A stretch of 64,000 bases of DNA from Limnephilus marmoratus (taxonomy: Eukaryota; Arthropoda; Insecta; Trichoptera; Limnephilidae), in the NCBI GenBank assembly GCA_917880885.1, contig OU862908.1, positions 50,613,819 to 50,677,818 of the forward strand. Direction: 5' to 3'. A program made the translations under genes and the position numbers. The notes under the pieces were generated by a model, which saw nothing but the letters and a program-made list of their open reading frames with translations, had not been told where the DNA came from and ran no database searches. Positions 1 through 14,700 of this stretch are shown piece after piece (position 1 is the first letter of the stretch; each line of letters opens with the position of its first letter).

Positions 1-1279
1 GGGGTCGGTGATAATTTTGGCACTGTGGTACCGAGCCGAATGAAATTGTGGTTTCTTTCTAAGAATATGGTCGTTATACAAATCAATTAAAATACATGCC
101 AAAAAAATAAATTTAAAAAAATCATTGTTTTAACACTTGGGGTCGGTCGTATGAGCACTTGGATTCGGTTATTTTAATACTTGCTCGGTCATAACTTTAG
201 CCCTAAGTCACCGATTTGACTGAAATTTTGGATTCTTACTAAGAACATGGTCTGTAAATGAATCAATCAAAAAATATCTCCAAAAAAGGATTTTAAAAAA
301 AATATTTTTCAACACTTGGGTTCGGTCGTTAAAACACATGGCGTCGGTCATAATTTCGGCATCACAGCACCAAACTGTCTGAAATTTTGGATTCTGACTA
401 AAAATCATGGTCTGCAAACGAATCAAACAAAAATCTTACAAAAGAAGATTTAACAAAAACATCATTTGAAAACTTGGGCTCAGTCGTATTAGCACTTGGG
501 TTCGGTTGTTTTAATACTTGGGGTCGGTGATAATTTTGGCACTGTGGCACCGAGCCGAATGAAATTGTGGATTCTTTCTAAGAATATGGTCGTTATACAA
601 ATCAATTAAAATACCTGCCAAAAAAATAAATTTAAAAAAATCATTGTTTTAACACTTGGGGTCGGTCGTATGAGCACTTGGATTCGGTTATTTTAATACT
701 TGCTCGGTCATAACTTTAGCCCTAAGTCACCGATTTGACTGAAATTTTGGATTCTTACTAAGAACATGGTCTGTAAATGAATCAATCAAAAAATATCCCC
801 AAAAAAGGATTTTAAAAAAAATATTTTTCAACACTTGGGTTCGGTCGTTAAAACACATGGCGTCGGTCATAATTTCGGCACCACAGCACCAATCTGTCTG
901 AAATTTTGGATTCTGACTAAAAATCATGGTCTGCAAACGAATCAAACAAAAATCTTACAAAAGAAGATTTAACAAAAACATCATTTGAAAACTTGGGCTC
1001 AGTCGTATTAGCACTTGGGTTCGGTTGTTTTAATACTTGGGGTCGGTGATTATTTTGGCACTATGGCACCGAGCCGACTGAAATTGTGGATTCTTTCTAA
1101 GAATATGGTCGGTATACGAATCAATTAAAATACCTGCCAAAAAAATAAATTTTAAAAAAATCATTGTTTTTAACACTTGGGGTCGGTCGTATTAGCACTT
1201 GGATTCGGTTATTTTAAAACTTGCTCGGTGATAACTTTGGCCCTAAGTCACCGATTTGACTGAAAATTTGGATTCTTAC

Positions 1280-3900
1280 TAAGAACATGGTCTGTAAATG
1301 AATCAATCAAAAAATATCCCCAAAAAAAGATTTAAAAAAATATACATTTTTTCAACACTAAGGTTCGGTCGTTAAAACACATGGCGTCGGTCATAATTTC
1401 GGCACCACAACACCAAACTGTCTGAAATTTTGGATTCTTACTAAAAATCATGGTCTGCACACGAATCAATCAAAAATCTTACAAAAGAAGATTTAACAAA
1501 AACATCATTTTAAAACTTGGGCTCAGTCGTATTAGCACTTGGGTTCGGTTGTTTAAATACTTGGGGTCGGTGATAATTTTGGCACTATGGCACCGAGCCC
1601 ACTGAAATTGTGGATTCTTTCTAAGAATATGGTCGGTATACGAATCAATAAAAATACGTGCCAAAAAAATAAATTTAAAAAAAATCATTGTTTCAACACT
1701 TGGGTTCGGTCGTATTAGCAATTGGATTCGGTTATTCTAATACTTGCTCGGTCATAACTTTGGCCCTAAGTCACCGATTTGACTGAAATTTTTGATTCTT
1801 TCTAAGAACATGGTCTGTAAATGAATCAATCAAAAAATATCCCCAAAAAAAGATATTAAAAAAAAAATATTTTTTCAACACTTGGGTTCGGTCGTTAAAA
1901 CACATGGCGTCAGTCATAATTTCGGCACCACAACACCAAACTGTCTGAAATTTTGGATTCTTACTAAAAATCATGGTCTGCAAACGAATCAAACAAAAAT
2001 CTTACAAAAGAAGATTTAACAAAAACATCATTTGAAAACTTGGGCTCAGTCGTATTAGCACTTGGGTTCGGTTGTTTTAATACTTGGGGTCGGTGATAAT
2101 TTTGGCACTGTGGCACCGAGCCGAATGAAATTGTGGATTCTTTCTAAGAATATTGTCGTTATACAAATCAATTAAAATACCTGCCAAAAAAATAAATTTA
2201 AAAAAATCATTGTTTTAACACTTGGGGTCGGTCGTATGAGCACTTGGATTCGGTTATTTTAAAACTTGCTCGGTCATAACTTTGGCCCTAAGTCACCGAT
2301 TTGACTGAAATTTTGGATTCTTACTAAGAACATGGTCTGTAAATGAATCAATCAAAAAATATCCCCAAAAAAGGAATTTAAAAAAAATATTTTTCAACAC
2401 TTGGGTTCGGTCGTTAAAACACATGGCGTCGGTCATAATTTCGGCACCACAGCACCAAACTGTCTGAAATTTTGGATTCTGACTAAAAATCATGGTCTGC
2501 ACACGAATCAATCAAAAAATCTCACAAATGAAGATTTAACAAAAATATCATTTTAAAAATTGGGCTTAGTCGTATTAGCACTTGGGTTCGGTTGTTTTAA
2601 TACTTGGGGTCGGTGATTATTTTGGCACTATGGCACCGAGCCGACTGAAATTGTGGATTCTTTCTAAGAATATGGTCGGTATACGAATCAATTAAAATAC
2701 CTGCCAAAAAAAAAAATTTTAAAAAAATCATTGTTTTAACTCTTGGGGTCGGTCGTATTAGCACTTGGATTCGGTTATTTTAATACTTGCTCGGTCATTA
2801 CTTTGGCCCTAAGTCACCGATTTGACTGACATTTTGGATTCTTACTAAGAACATGGTCTGTAAATGAATCAATCAAAAAATGTCCCAAAAAAAGGATTAA
2901 AAAAAAAAATATTTTTTCAACACTTGGGTTCGGTCGTTAAAACACATGGCGTCGGTCATAATTTCGGCACCACAACACCAAACTGTCTGAAATTTTGGAT
3001 TCTTACTAAAACTCATGGTCTGCACACGAATCGATCAACAATCTTACAAAAGAAGATATAACAAAAACATCATTTTAAAACTTGGGCTCAGTCGTATTAG
3101 CACTTGGGTTCGGTTGTTTTAATACTTGGGGTCGGTGATAATTTTGGCACTATGGCACCGAGCCGAATGAAATTGTGGATTCTTTCTAAGAATATGGTCG
3201 TTATGCGAATCAATTAAAATACCTGCCAAAAAAATAAATTTAAAAAAATCATTGTTTTAACACTTGGGGTCGGTCGTATGAGCACTTGGATTCGGTTATT
3301 TTAATACTTGCTCGGTCATAACTTTGGCCCTAAGTCACTGATTTGACTGAAATTTTGGATTCTTACTAAGAAGTCTGGTATTGGTCTGGATTCTTACTAA
3401 GAAGGTCTGTAAATGAATCAATCAAAAAATATCCCCAAAAAAGGTTTTAAAAAAAATATATTTTTAAACACTTGGGTTCGGTCGTTAAAACACATGGCGT
3501 CGGCCATAATTTCGGCACCACAGCACCAAACTGTCTGAAATTTTGGATTCTGACTAAAAATCATGGTCTGCACACGAATCAATCAAAAAATCTCACAAAT
3601 GAAGATTTAACAAAAACATCATTTTAAAACTTGGGCTCAGCCGTATTAGCACTTGGGTTCGGTTGTTTTAATACTTGGGGTCGGTGATTATTTTGGCACT
3701 ATGGCACCGAGCCGACTGAAATTGTGGATTCTTTCTAAGAATATGGTCGGTATACGAATCAATTAAAATACCTGCCAAAAAAATAAATTTAAAAAAAATC
3801 ATTGTTTTAACACTTGGGGTCGGTCGTATTAGCACTTGGATTCGGTTATTTTAATACTTGCTCGGTCATAACTTTGGCCCTAAGTCACCGATTTGACTGA
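1280..3900 (+). repeat. Multi-HOR block, left copy of 7,884-bp-offset duplication
   Basis: Unit-specific markers in this block recur in the same order at +7,884 bp: the TATACATT run at 1341 and 9225, landmarks at 1479/9363, 1771/9655, 2293/10177 and 2864/10748, and the GTCTGGTATTGG insertion at 3373/11257. The match breaks near 3,900/11,785, where the following HOR types differ. This is a segmental duplication of about five HORs as one block, not simple unit-by-unit copying. Confidence 0.85.
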
Positions 3901-6791
3901 AATTTTGGATTCTTACTAATAACATGGTCTGTAAATGAATCAATCAAAAAATATCCCCAAAAAAAGATTTACAAAAATATACATTTTTTCAACACTAAGG
4001 TTCGGTCGTTAAAACACATGGCGTCGGTCTTAATTTCGGCACCACAGCACCAAACTGTCTGAAATTTTGGATTCTGACTAAAAATCATGGTCTGCACACG
4101 AATCAATCAAATAATCTCACAAATGAAGATTAAACAAAAACATCATTTTAAAATTTGGGCTCAGTCGTATTAGCACTTGGGTTCGGTTGTTTTAATACTT
4201 GGGGTCGGTGATTATTTTGGCACTATGGCACCGAGCCGACTGAAATTGTGGATTCTTTCTAAGAATATGGTCGGTATACGAATCAATTAAAATACCTGCC
4301 AAAAAAATAAATTTTAAAAAAATCATTGTTTTAACACTTGGGGTCGGTCGTATTAGCACTTGGATTCGGTTATTTTAATACTTGCTCGGTCATAACTTTG
4401 GCCCTAAGTCACCGATTTGACTGAAATTTTGGATTCTTACTAAGAACATGGACTGTAAATGAATCAATCAAAAAATATCCCCAAAAAAGGAATTTAAAAA
4501 AAATATTTTTCAACACTTGGGTTCGGTCGTTAAAACACATGGCGTCGGTCATAATTTCGGCACCACAGCACCAAACTGTCTGAAATTTTGGATTCTGACT
4601 AAAAATCATGGTCTGCACACGAATCAATCAAAAAATCTCACAAATGAAGATTTAACAAAAATATCATTTTAAAAATTGGGCTTAGTCGTATTAGCACTTG
4701 GGTTCGGTTGTTTTAATACTTGGGGTCGGTGATTATTTTGGCACTATGGCACCGAGCCGACTGAAATTGTGGATTCTTTCTAAGAATATGGTCGGTATAC
4801 GAATCAATTAAAATACCTGCCAAAAAAAAAAATTTAAAAAAAATCATTGTTTTAACTCTTGGGGTCGGTCGTATTAGCACTTGGATTCGGTTATTTTAAT
4901 ACTTGCTCGGTCATAACTTTAGCCCTAAGTCACCGATTTTACTGAAATTTTGGATTCTTACTAAGAACATGGTCTGTAAATGAATCAATCAAAAAATATC
5001 CCCAAAAAAGGATTTTAAAAAAAATATTTTTCAACACTTGGGTTCGGTCGTTAAAACACATGGCGTCGGTCATAATTTCGGCACCACAGCACCAAACTGT
5101 CTGAAATTTTGGATTCTGACTAAAAATCATGGTCTGCACACGAATCAATCAAATAATCTCACAAATGAAGATTAAACAAAAACATCATTTTAAAATTTGG
5201 GCTCAGTCGTATTAGCACTTGGGTTCGGTTGTTTTAATACTTGGGGTCGGTGATTATTTTGGCACTATGGCACCGAGCCGACTGAAATTGTGGATTCTTT
5301 CTAAGAATATGGTCGGTATACGAATCAATTAAAATACCTGCCAAAAAAATAAATTTAAAAAAAATCATTGTTTTAACACTTGGGGTCGGTCGTATTAGCA
5401 CTTGGATTCGGTTATTTTAATACTTGCTCGGTCATAACTTTGGCCCTAAGTCACCGATTTGACTGACATTTTGGATTCTTACTAAGAACATGGTCTGTAA
5501 ATGAATCAATCAAAAAATATCCCCAAAAAAAAATATTAAAAAAAAATATTTTTTTTCAACACTTGGGTTCGGTCGTTAAAACACATGGCGTCGGTCATAA
5601 TTTCGGCACCACAGCACCACACTGTCTGAAATTTTGGATTCTGACTAAAAATCATGGTCTGCACACGAATCAATCAAAAAATCTCACAAATGAAGATTTA
5701 ACAAAAATATCATTTTAAAAATTGGGCTTAGTCGTATTAGCACTTGGGTTCGGTTGTTTTAATACTTGGGGTCGGTGATTATTTTGGCACTATGGCACCG
5801 AGCCGACTGAAATTGTGGATTCTTTCTAAGAATATGGTCGGTATACGAATCAATTAAAATACCTGCCAAAAAAAAAAATTTAAAAAAAATCATTGTTTAA
5901 ACTCTTGGGGTCGGTCGTATTAGCACTTGGATTCGGTTATTTTAATACTTGCTCGGTCATAACTTTGGCCCTAAGTCACCGATTTGACTGACATTTTGGA
6001 TTCTTACTAAGAACATGGTCTGTAAATGAATCAATCAAAAAATGTCCCAAAAAAAGGATTAAAAAAAAAAATATTTTTTCAACACTTGGGTTCGGTCGTT
6101 AAAACACATGGCGTCGGTCATAATTTCGGCACCACAACACCAAACTGTCTGAAATTTTGGATTCTTACTAAAACTCATGGTCTGCACACGAATCGATCAA
6201 CAATCTTACAAAAGAAGATATAACAAAAACATCATTTTAAAACTTGGGCTCAGTCGTATTAGCACTTGGGTTCGGTTGTTTTAAAACTTGGGGTCGGTGA
6301 TAATTTTGGCACTATGGCACCGAGCCGAATGAAATTGTGGATTCTTTCTAAGAATATGGTCGTTATGCGAATCAATTAAAATACCTGCCAAAAAAATAAA
6401 TTTAAAAAAATCATTGTTTTAACACTTGGGGTCGGTCGTATGAGCACTTGGATTCGGTTATTTTAATACTTGCTCGGTCATAACTTTGGCCCTAAGTCAC
6501 TGATTTGACTGAAATTTTGGATTCTTACTAAGAAGTCTGGTATTGGTCTGGATTCTTACTAAGAAGGTCTGTAAATGAATCAATCAAAAAATATCCCCAA
6601 AAAAGGATTTTAAAAAAAATATATTTTTAAACACTTGGGTTCGGTCGTTAAAACACATGGCGTCGGCCATAATTTCGGCACCACAGCACCAAACTGTCTG
6701 AAATTTTGGATTCTGACTAAAAATCATGGTCTGCACACGAATCAATCAAAAAATCTCACAAATGAAGATTTAACAAAAACATCATTTTAAA

Positions 6792-7310
6792 ATTTGGGCT
6801 CAGTCGTATTAGCACTTGGGTTCGGTTGTTTTAATACTTGGGGTCGGTGATAATTTTGGCACTGTGGCACCGAGCCGAATGAAATTGTGGATTCTTTCTA
6901 AGAATATGGTCGTTATACAAATCAATTAAAATACCTGCCAAAAAAATAAATTTAAAAAAATCATTGTTTTAACACTTGGGGTCGGTCGTATGAGCACTTG
7001 GATTCGGTTATTTTAATACTTGCTCGGTCATAACTTTAGCCCTAAGTCACCGATTTGACTGAAATTTTGGATTCTTACTAAGAACATGGTCTGTAAATGA
7101 ATCAATCAAAAAATATCCCCAAAAAAGGATTTTAAAAAAAATATTTTTCAACACTTGGGTTCGGTCGTTAAAACACATGGCGTCGGTCATAATTTCGGCA
7201 TCACAGCACCAAACTGTCTGAAATTTTGGATTCTGACTAAAAATCATGGTCTGCAAACGAATCAAACAAAAATCTTACAAAAGAAGATTTAACAAAAACA
7301 TCATTTGAAA
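6792..7310 (+). repeat. Representative HOR unit (182+179+158 bp monomers)
   Basis: One full unit used to define the structure. Monomer 1 starts at 6792 and has 22-bp sub-repeats at 6792, 6814 and 6836 (heads of the type ACTTGGGxTCGGT). Monomer 2 starts at 6974 with sub-repeats at 6974, 6996 and 7018. Monomer 3 starts at 7153 with only two, at 7153 and 7175. The next unit begins at 7311. The sub-repeat spacing is exactly 22 bp in all cases I counted. The shorter third monomer is explained by loss of one 22-bp copy. The boundary phase is arbitrary. Confidence 0.9.
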
Positions 7311-9164
7311 ACTTGGGCTCAGTCGTATTAGCACTTGGGTTCGGTTGTTTTAATACTTGGGGTCGGTGATAATTTTGGCACTGTGGCACCGAGCCGAATA
7401 AAATTGTGGATTCTTTCTAAGAATATGGTCGTTATACAAATCAATTAAAATACCTGCCAAAAAAATAAATTTAAAAAAATCATTGTTTTAACACTTGGGG
7501 TCGGTCGTATGAGCACTTGGATTCGGTTATTTTAATACTTGCTCGGTCATAACTTTAGCCCTAAGTCACCGATTTGACTGAAATTTTGGATTCTTACTAA
7601 GAACATGGTCTGTAAATGAATCAATCAAAAAATATCCCCAAAAAAGGATTTAAAAAAAAATATTTTTCAACACTTGGGTTCGGTCGTTAAAACACATGGC
7701 GTCGGTCATAATTTCGGCACCACAGCACCAAACTGTCTGAAATTTTGGATTCTGACTAAAAATCATGGTCTGAACACGAATCAATCAAAAAATCTCACAA
7801 ACGAAGATTTAACAAAAACATCATTTTAAAATTTGGGCTCAGTCGTATTAGCACTTGGGTTCGGTTGTTTTAATCCTTGGGGTCGGTGATTATTTTGGCA
7901 CTATGGCACCGAGCCGACTGAAATTGTGGATTCTTTCTAAGAATATGGTCGGTATACGAATCAATAAAAATACGTGCCAAAAAAATAAATTTAAAAAAAA
8001 TCATTGTTTCAACACTTGGGTTCGGTCGTATTAGCAATTGGATTCGGTTATTCTAATACTTGCTCGGTCATAACTTTGGCCCTAAGTCACCGATTTGACT
8101 GAAATTTTTGATTCTTACTAAGAACATGGTCTGTAAATGAATCAATCAAAAAATATCCCCAAAAAAAGATATTAAAAAAAATATATTTTTTCAACACTTG
8201 GGTTCGGTCGTTAACACATGGCGTCAGTCATAATTTCGGCACCACAACACCAAACTGTCTGAAATTTTGGATTCTGACTAAAAATCATGGTCTGCAAACG
8301 AATCAAACAAAAATCTTACAAAAGAAGATTTAACAAAAACATCATTTGAAAACTTGGGCTCAGTCGTATTAGCACTTGGGTTCGGTTGTTTTAATCCTTG
8401 GGGTCGGTGATTATTTTGGCACTATGGCACCGAGCCGACTGAAATTGTGGATTCTTTCTAAGAATATGGTCGGTATACGAATCAATTAAAATACCTGCCA
8501 AAAAAATAAATTTTAAAAAAATCATTGTTTTAACACTTGGGGTCGGTCGTATTAGCACTTGGATTCGGTTATTTTAAAACTTGCTCGGTGATAACTTTGG
8601 CCCTAAGTCACCGATTTGACTGAAAATTTGGATTCTTACTAAGAACATGGTCTGTAAATGAATCAATCAAAAAATATCCCCAAAAAAAAATATTAAAAAA
8701 TAAATTTTTTTTTCAACACTTGGGTTCGGTCGTTAAAACACATGGCGTCGGTCATAATTTCGGCACCACAGCACCAAACTGTCTGAAATTTTGGATTCTG
8801 ACTAAAAATCATGGTCTGCACACGAATCAATCAAAAAATCTCACAAATGAAGATTTAACAAAAACATCATTTTAAAATTTGGGCTCAGTCGTATTAGCAC
8901 TTGGGTTCGGTTGTTTTAATTCTTGGGGACGGTGATTATTTTGGCACTATGGCACCGAGCCGACTGAAATTGTTGATTCTTTCTAAGAAAATGGTCGGTA
9001 TACGAATCAATTAAAATACCTGCCAAAAAATAAATTAAAAAAAAATCATTGTTTTAACACTTGGGGTCGGTCGTATTAGCACTTGGATTCGGTTATTTTA
9101 ATACTTGCTCGGTCATAATTTTGGCCCTAAGTCACCGATTTGACTGAAATTTTGGATTCTTACT

Positions 9165-11785
9165 AAGAACATGGTCTGTAAATGAATCAATCAAAAAATA
9201 TCCCCAAAAAAAGATTTAAAAAAATATACATTTTTTCAACACTAAGGTTCGGTCGTTAAAACACATGGCGTCGGTCATAATTTCGGCACCACAACACCAA
9301 ACTGTCTGAAATTTTGGATTCTTACTAAAAATCATGGTCTGCACACGAATCAATCAAAAATCTTACAAAAGAAGATTTAACAAAAACATCATTTTAAAAC
9401 TTGGGCTCAGTCGTATTAGCACTTGGGTTCGGTTGTTTAAATACTTGGGGTCGGTGATAATTTTGGCACTATGGCACCGAGCCCACTGAAATTGTGGATT
9501 CTTTCTAAGAATATGGTCTGTATACGAATCAATAAAAATACGTGCCAAAAAAATAAATTTAAAAAAAATCATTGTTTCAACACTTGGGTTCGGTCGTATT
9601 AGCAATTGGATTCGGTTATTCTAATACTTGCTCGGTCATAACTTTGGCCCTAAGTCACCGATTTGACTGAAATTTTTGATTCTTACTAAGAACATGGTCT
9701 GTAAATGAATCAATCAAAAAATATCCCCAAAAAAAGATATTAAAAAAAAAATATTTTTTCAACACTTGGGTTCGGTCGTTAAAACACATGGCGTCAGTCA
9801 TAATTTCGGCACCACAACACCAAACTGTCTGAAATTTTGGATTCTTACTAAAAATCATGGTCTGCAAACGAATCAAACAAAAATCTTACAAAAGAAGATT
9901 TAACAAAAACATCATTTGAAAACTTGGGCTCAGTCGTATTAGCACTTGGGTTCGGTTGTTTTAATACTTGGGGTCGGTGATAATTTTGGCACTGTGGCAC
10001 CGAGCCGAATGAAATTGTGGATTCTTTCTAAGAATATGGTCGTTATACAAATCAATTAAAATACCTGCCAAAAAAATAAATTAAAAAAAATCATTGTTTT
10101 AACACTTGGGGTCGGTCGTATGAGCACTTGGATTCGGTTATTTTAAAACTTGCTCGGTCATATTTTTGGCCCTAAGTCACCGATTTGACTGAAATTTTGG
10201 ATTCTTACTAAGAACATGGTCTGTAAATGAATCAATCAAAAAATATCCCCAAAAAAGGAATTTAAAAAAAATGTTTTTCAACACTTGGGTTCGGTCGTTA
10301 AAACACATGGCGTCGGTCATAATTTCGGCACCACAGCACCAAACTGTCTGAAATTTTGGATTCTGACTAAAAATCATGGTCTGCACACGAATCAATCAAA
10401 AAATCTCACAAATGAAGATTTAACAAAAATATCATTTTAAAAATTGGGCTTAGTCGTATTAGCACTTGGGTTCGGTTGTTTTAATACTTGGGGTCGGTGA
10501 TTATTTTGGCACTATGGCACCGAGCCGACTGAAATTGTGGATTCTTTCTAAGAATATGGTCGGTATACGAATCAATTAAAATACCTGCCAAAAAAAAAAA
10601 TTTAAAAAAAATCATTGTTTTAACTCTTGGGGTCGGTCGTATTAGCACTTGGATTCGGTTATTTTAATACTTGCTCGGTCATAACTTTGGCCCTAAGTCA
10701 CCGATTTGACTGACATTTTGGATTCTTACTAAGAACATGGTCTGTAAATGAATCAATCAAAAAATGTCCCAAAAAAAGGATTAAAAAAAAAAATATTTTT
10801 TCAACACTTGGGTTCGGTCGTTAAAACACATGGCGTCGGTCATAATTTCAGCACCACAACACCAAACTGTCTGAAATTTTGGATTCTTACTAAAACTCAT
10901 GGTCTGCACACGAATCGATCAACAATCTTACAAAAGAAGATATAACAAAAACATCATTTTAAAACTTGGGCTCAGTCGTATTAGCACTTGGGTTCGGTTG
11001 TTTTAATACTTGGGGTCGGTGATAATTTTGGCACTATGGCACCGAGCCGAATGAAATTGTGGATTCTTTCTAAGAATATGGTCGTTATGCGAATCAATTA
11101 AAATACCTGCCAAAAAAATAAATTTAAAAAAATCATTGTTTTAACACTTGGGGTCGGTCGTATGAGCACTTGGATTCGGTTATTTTAATACTTGCTCGGT
11201 CATAACTTTGGCCCTAAGTCACTGATTTGACTGAAATTTTGGATTCTTACTAAGAAGTCTGGTATTGGTCTGGATTCTTACTAAGAAGGTCTGTAAATGA
11301 ATCAATCAAAAAATATCCCCAAAAAAGGATTTAAAAAAAATATATTTTTAAACACTTGGGTTCGGTCGTTAAAACACATGGCGTCGGCCATAATTTCGGC
11401 ACCACAGCACCAAACTGTCTGAAATTTTGGATTCTGACTAAAAATCATGGTCTGCACACGAATCAATCAAAAAATCTCACAAATGAAGATTTAACAAAAA
11501 CATCATTTTAAAACTTGGGCTCAGCCGTATTAGCACTTGGGTTCGGTTGTTTTAATACTTGGGGTCGGTGATTATTTTGGCACTATGGCACCGAGCCGAC
11601 TGAAATTGTGGATTCTTTCTAAGAATATGGTCGGTATACGAATCAATTAAAATACCTGCCAAAAAAATAAATTTTAAAAAAATCATTGTTTTAACACTTG
11701 GGGTCGGTCGTATTAGCACTTGGATTCGGTTATTTTAATACTTGCTCGGTCATAACTTTGGCCCTAAGTCACCGATTTGACTGAA
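9165..11785 (+). repeat. Multi-HOR block, right copy of the 7,884-bp duplication
   Basis: Partner of the block at 1,280-3,900. A third related block begins near 20,750 (offset 11,587 from this copy: 9363/20950, 9655/21242, 10177/21764). By the GTCTGGTATTGG marker (11257 versus 22321) that third copy has lost about 523 bp, one HOR, apparently by fusion of two neighbouring units near 21,950. Confidence 0.8.
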
Positions 11786-14700
11786 ATTTTGGATTCTTAC
11801 TAAGAACATGGTCTGTAAATGAATCAATCAAAAAATGTCCCAAAAAAAGGATTAAAAAAAAAAATATTTTTTCAACACTTGGGTTCGGTCGTTAAAACAC
11901 ATGGCGTCGGTCATAATTTCGGCACCACAACACCAAACTGTCTGAAATTTTGGATTCTTACTAAAACTCATGGTCTGCACACGAATCGATCAACAATCTT
12001 ACAAAAGAAGATATAACAAAAACATCATTTTAAAACTTGGGCTCAGTCGTATTAGCACTTGGGTTCGGTTGTTTTAATACTTGGGGTCGGTGATAATTTT
12101 GGCACTATGGCACCGAGCCGAATGAAATTGTGGATTCTTTCTAAGAATATGGTCGTTATGCGAATCAATTAAAATACCTGCCAAAAAAATAAATTTAAAA
12201 AAATCATTGTTTTAACACTTGGGGTCGGTCGTATGAGCACTTGGATTCGGTTATTTTAATACTTGCTCGGTCATAACTTTGGCCCTAAGTCACTGATTTG
12301 ACTGAAATTTTGGATTCTTACTAAGAAGTCTGGTATTGGTCTGGATTCTTACTAAGAAGGTCTGTAAATGAATCAATCAAAAAATATCCCCAAAAAAGGA
12401 TTTAAAAAAAATATATTTTTAAACACTTGGGTTCGGTCGTTAAAACACATGGCGTCGGCCATAATTTCGGCACCACAGCACCAAACTGTCTGAAATTTTG
12501 GATTCTGACTAAAAATCATGGTCTGCACACGAATCAATCAATAAATCTCACAAATGAAGATTTAACAAAAACATCATTTTAAAATTTGGGCTCAGTCGTA
12601 TTAGCACTTGGGTTCGGTTGTTTTAATACTTGGGGTCGGTGATAATTTTGGCACTGTGGCACCGAGCCGAATGAAATTGTGGATTCTTTCTAAGAATATT
12701 GTCGTTATACAAATCAATTTAAATACCTGCCAAAAAAATAAATTTAAAAAAATCATTGTTTTAACACTTGGGGTCGGTCGTATGAGCACTTGGATTCGGT
12801 TATTTTAATACTTGCTCGGTCATAACTTTAGCCCTAAGTCACCGATTTGACTGAAATTTTGGATTCTTACTAAGAACATGGTCTGTAAATGAATCAATCA
12901 AAAAATATCCCCAAAAAAGGATTTAAAAAAAAATATTTTTCAACACTTGGGTTCGGTCGTTAAAACACATGGCGTCGGTCATAATTTCGGCACCACAGCA
13001 CCAAACTGTCTGAAATTTTGGATTCTGACTAAAAATCATGGTCTGCACACGAATCAATCAAATAATCTCACAAATGAAGATTAAACAAAAACATCATTTT
13101 AAAATTTGGGCTCAGTCGTATTAGCACTTGGGTTCGGTTGTTTTAATACTTGGGGTCGGTGATTATTTTGGCACTATGGCACCGAGCCGACTAAAATTGT
13201 GGATTCTTTCTAAGAATATGGTCGGTATACGAATCAATTAAAATACCTGCCAAAAAAATAAATTTAAAAAAAATCATTGTTTTAACACTTGGGGTCGGTC
13301 GTATAAGCACTTGGATTCGGTTATTTTAATACTTGCTCGGTCATAACTTTGGCCCTAAGTCACCGATTTGACTGACATTTTGGGTTCTTACTAAGAACAT
13401 GGTCTGTAAATGAATCAATCAAAAAATATCCCCAAAAAAAAATATTAAAAAAAAATATTTTTTTTCAACACTTGGGTTCGGTCGTTAAAACACATGGCGT
13501 CGGTCATAATTTCGGCACCACAGCACCACACTGTCTGAAATTTTGGATTCTGACTAAAAATCATGGTCTGCACACGAATCAATCAAAAAATCTCACAAAT
13601 GAAGATTTAACAAAAATATCATTTTAAAAATTGGGCTTAGTCGTATTAGCACTTGGGTTCGGTTGTTTTAATACTTGGGGTCGGTGATTATTTTGGCACT
13701 ATGGCACCGAGCCGACTGAAATTGTGGATTCTTTCTAAGAATATGGTCGGTATACGAATCAATTAAAATACCTGCCAAAAAAAAAAATTAAAAAAAAATC
13801 ATTGTTTTAACTCTTGGGGTCGGTCGTATTAGCACTTGGATTCGGTTATTTTAATACTTGCTCGGTCATAACTTTGGCCCTAAGTCACCGATTTGACTGA
13901 CATTTTGGATTCTTACTAAGAACATGGTCTGTAAATGAATCAATCAAAAAATGTCCCAAAAAAAGGATTAAAAAAAAATATTTTTTTTCAACACTTGGGT
14001 TCGGTCGTTAAAACACATGGCGTCGGTCATAATTTCGGCACCACAACACCAAACTGTCTGAAATTTTGGATTCTTACTAAAACTCATGGTCTGCACACGA
14101 ATCGATCAACAATCTTACAAAAGAAGATATAACAAAAACATCATTTTAAAACTTGGGCTCAGTCGTATTAGCACTTGGGTTCGGTTGTTTTAATACTTGG
14201 GGTCGGTGATAATTTTGGCACTATGGCACCGAGCCGAATGAAATTGTGGATTCTTTCTAAGAATATGGTCGTTATGCGAATCAATTAAAATACCTGCCAA
14301 AAAAATAAATTTAAAAAAATCATTGTTTTAACACTTGGGGTCGGTCGTATGAGCACTTGGATTCGGTTATTTTAATACTTGCTCGGTCATAACTTTGGCC
14401 CTAAGTCACTGATTTGACTGAAATTTTGGATTCTTACTAAGAAGTCTGGTATTGGTCTGGATTCTTACTAAGAAGGTCTGTAAATGAATCAATCAAAAAA
14501 TATCCCCAAAAAAGGATTTAAATAAAATATATTTTTAAACACTTGGGTTCGGTCGTTAAAACACATGGCGTCGGCCATAATTTCGGCACCACAGCACCAA
14601 ACTGTCTGAAATTTTGGATTCTGACTAAAAATCATGGTCTGCACACGAATCAATCAAAAAATCTCACAAATGAAGATTTAACAAAAACATCATTTTAAAA

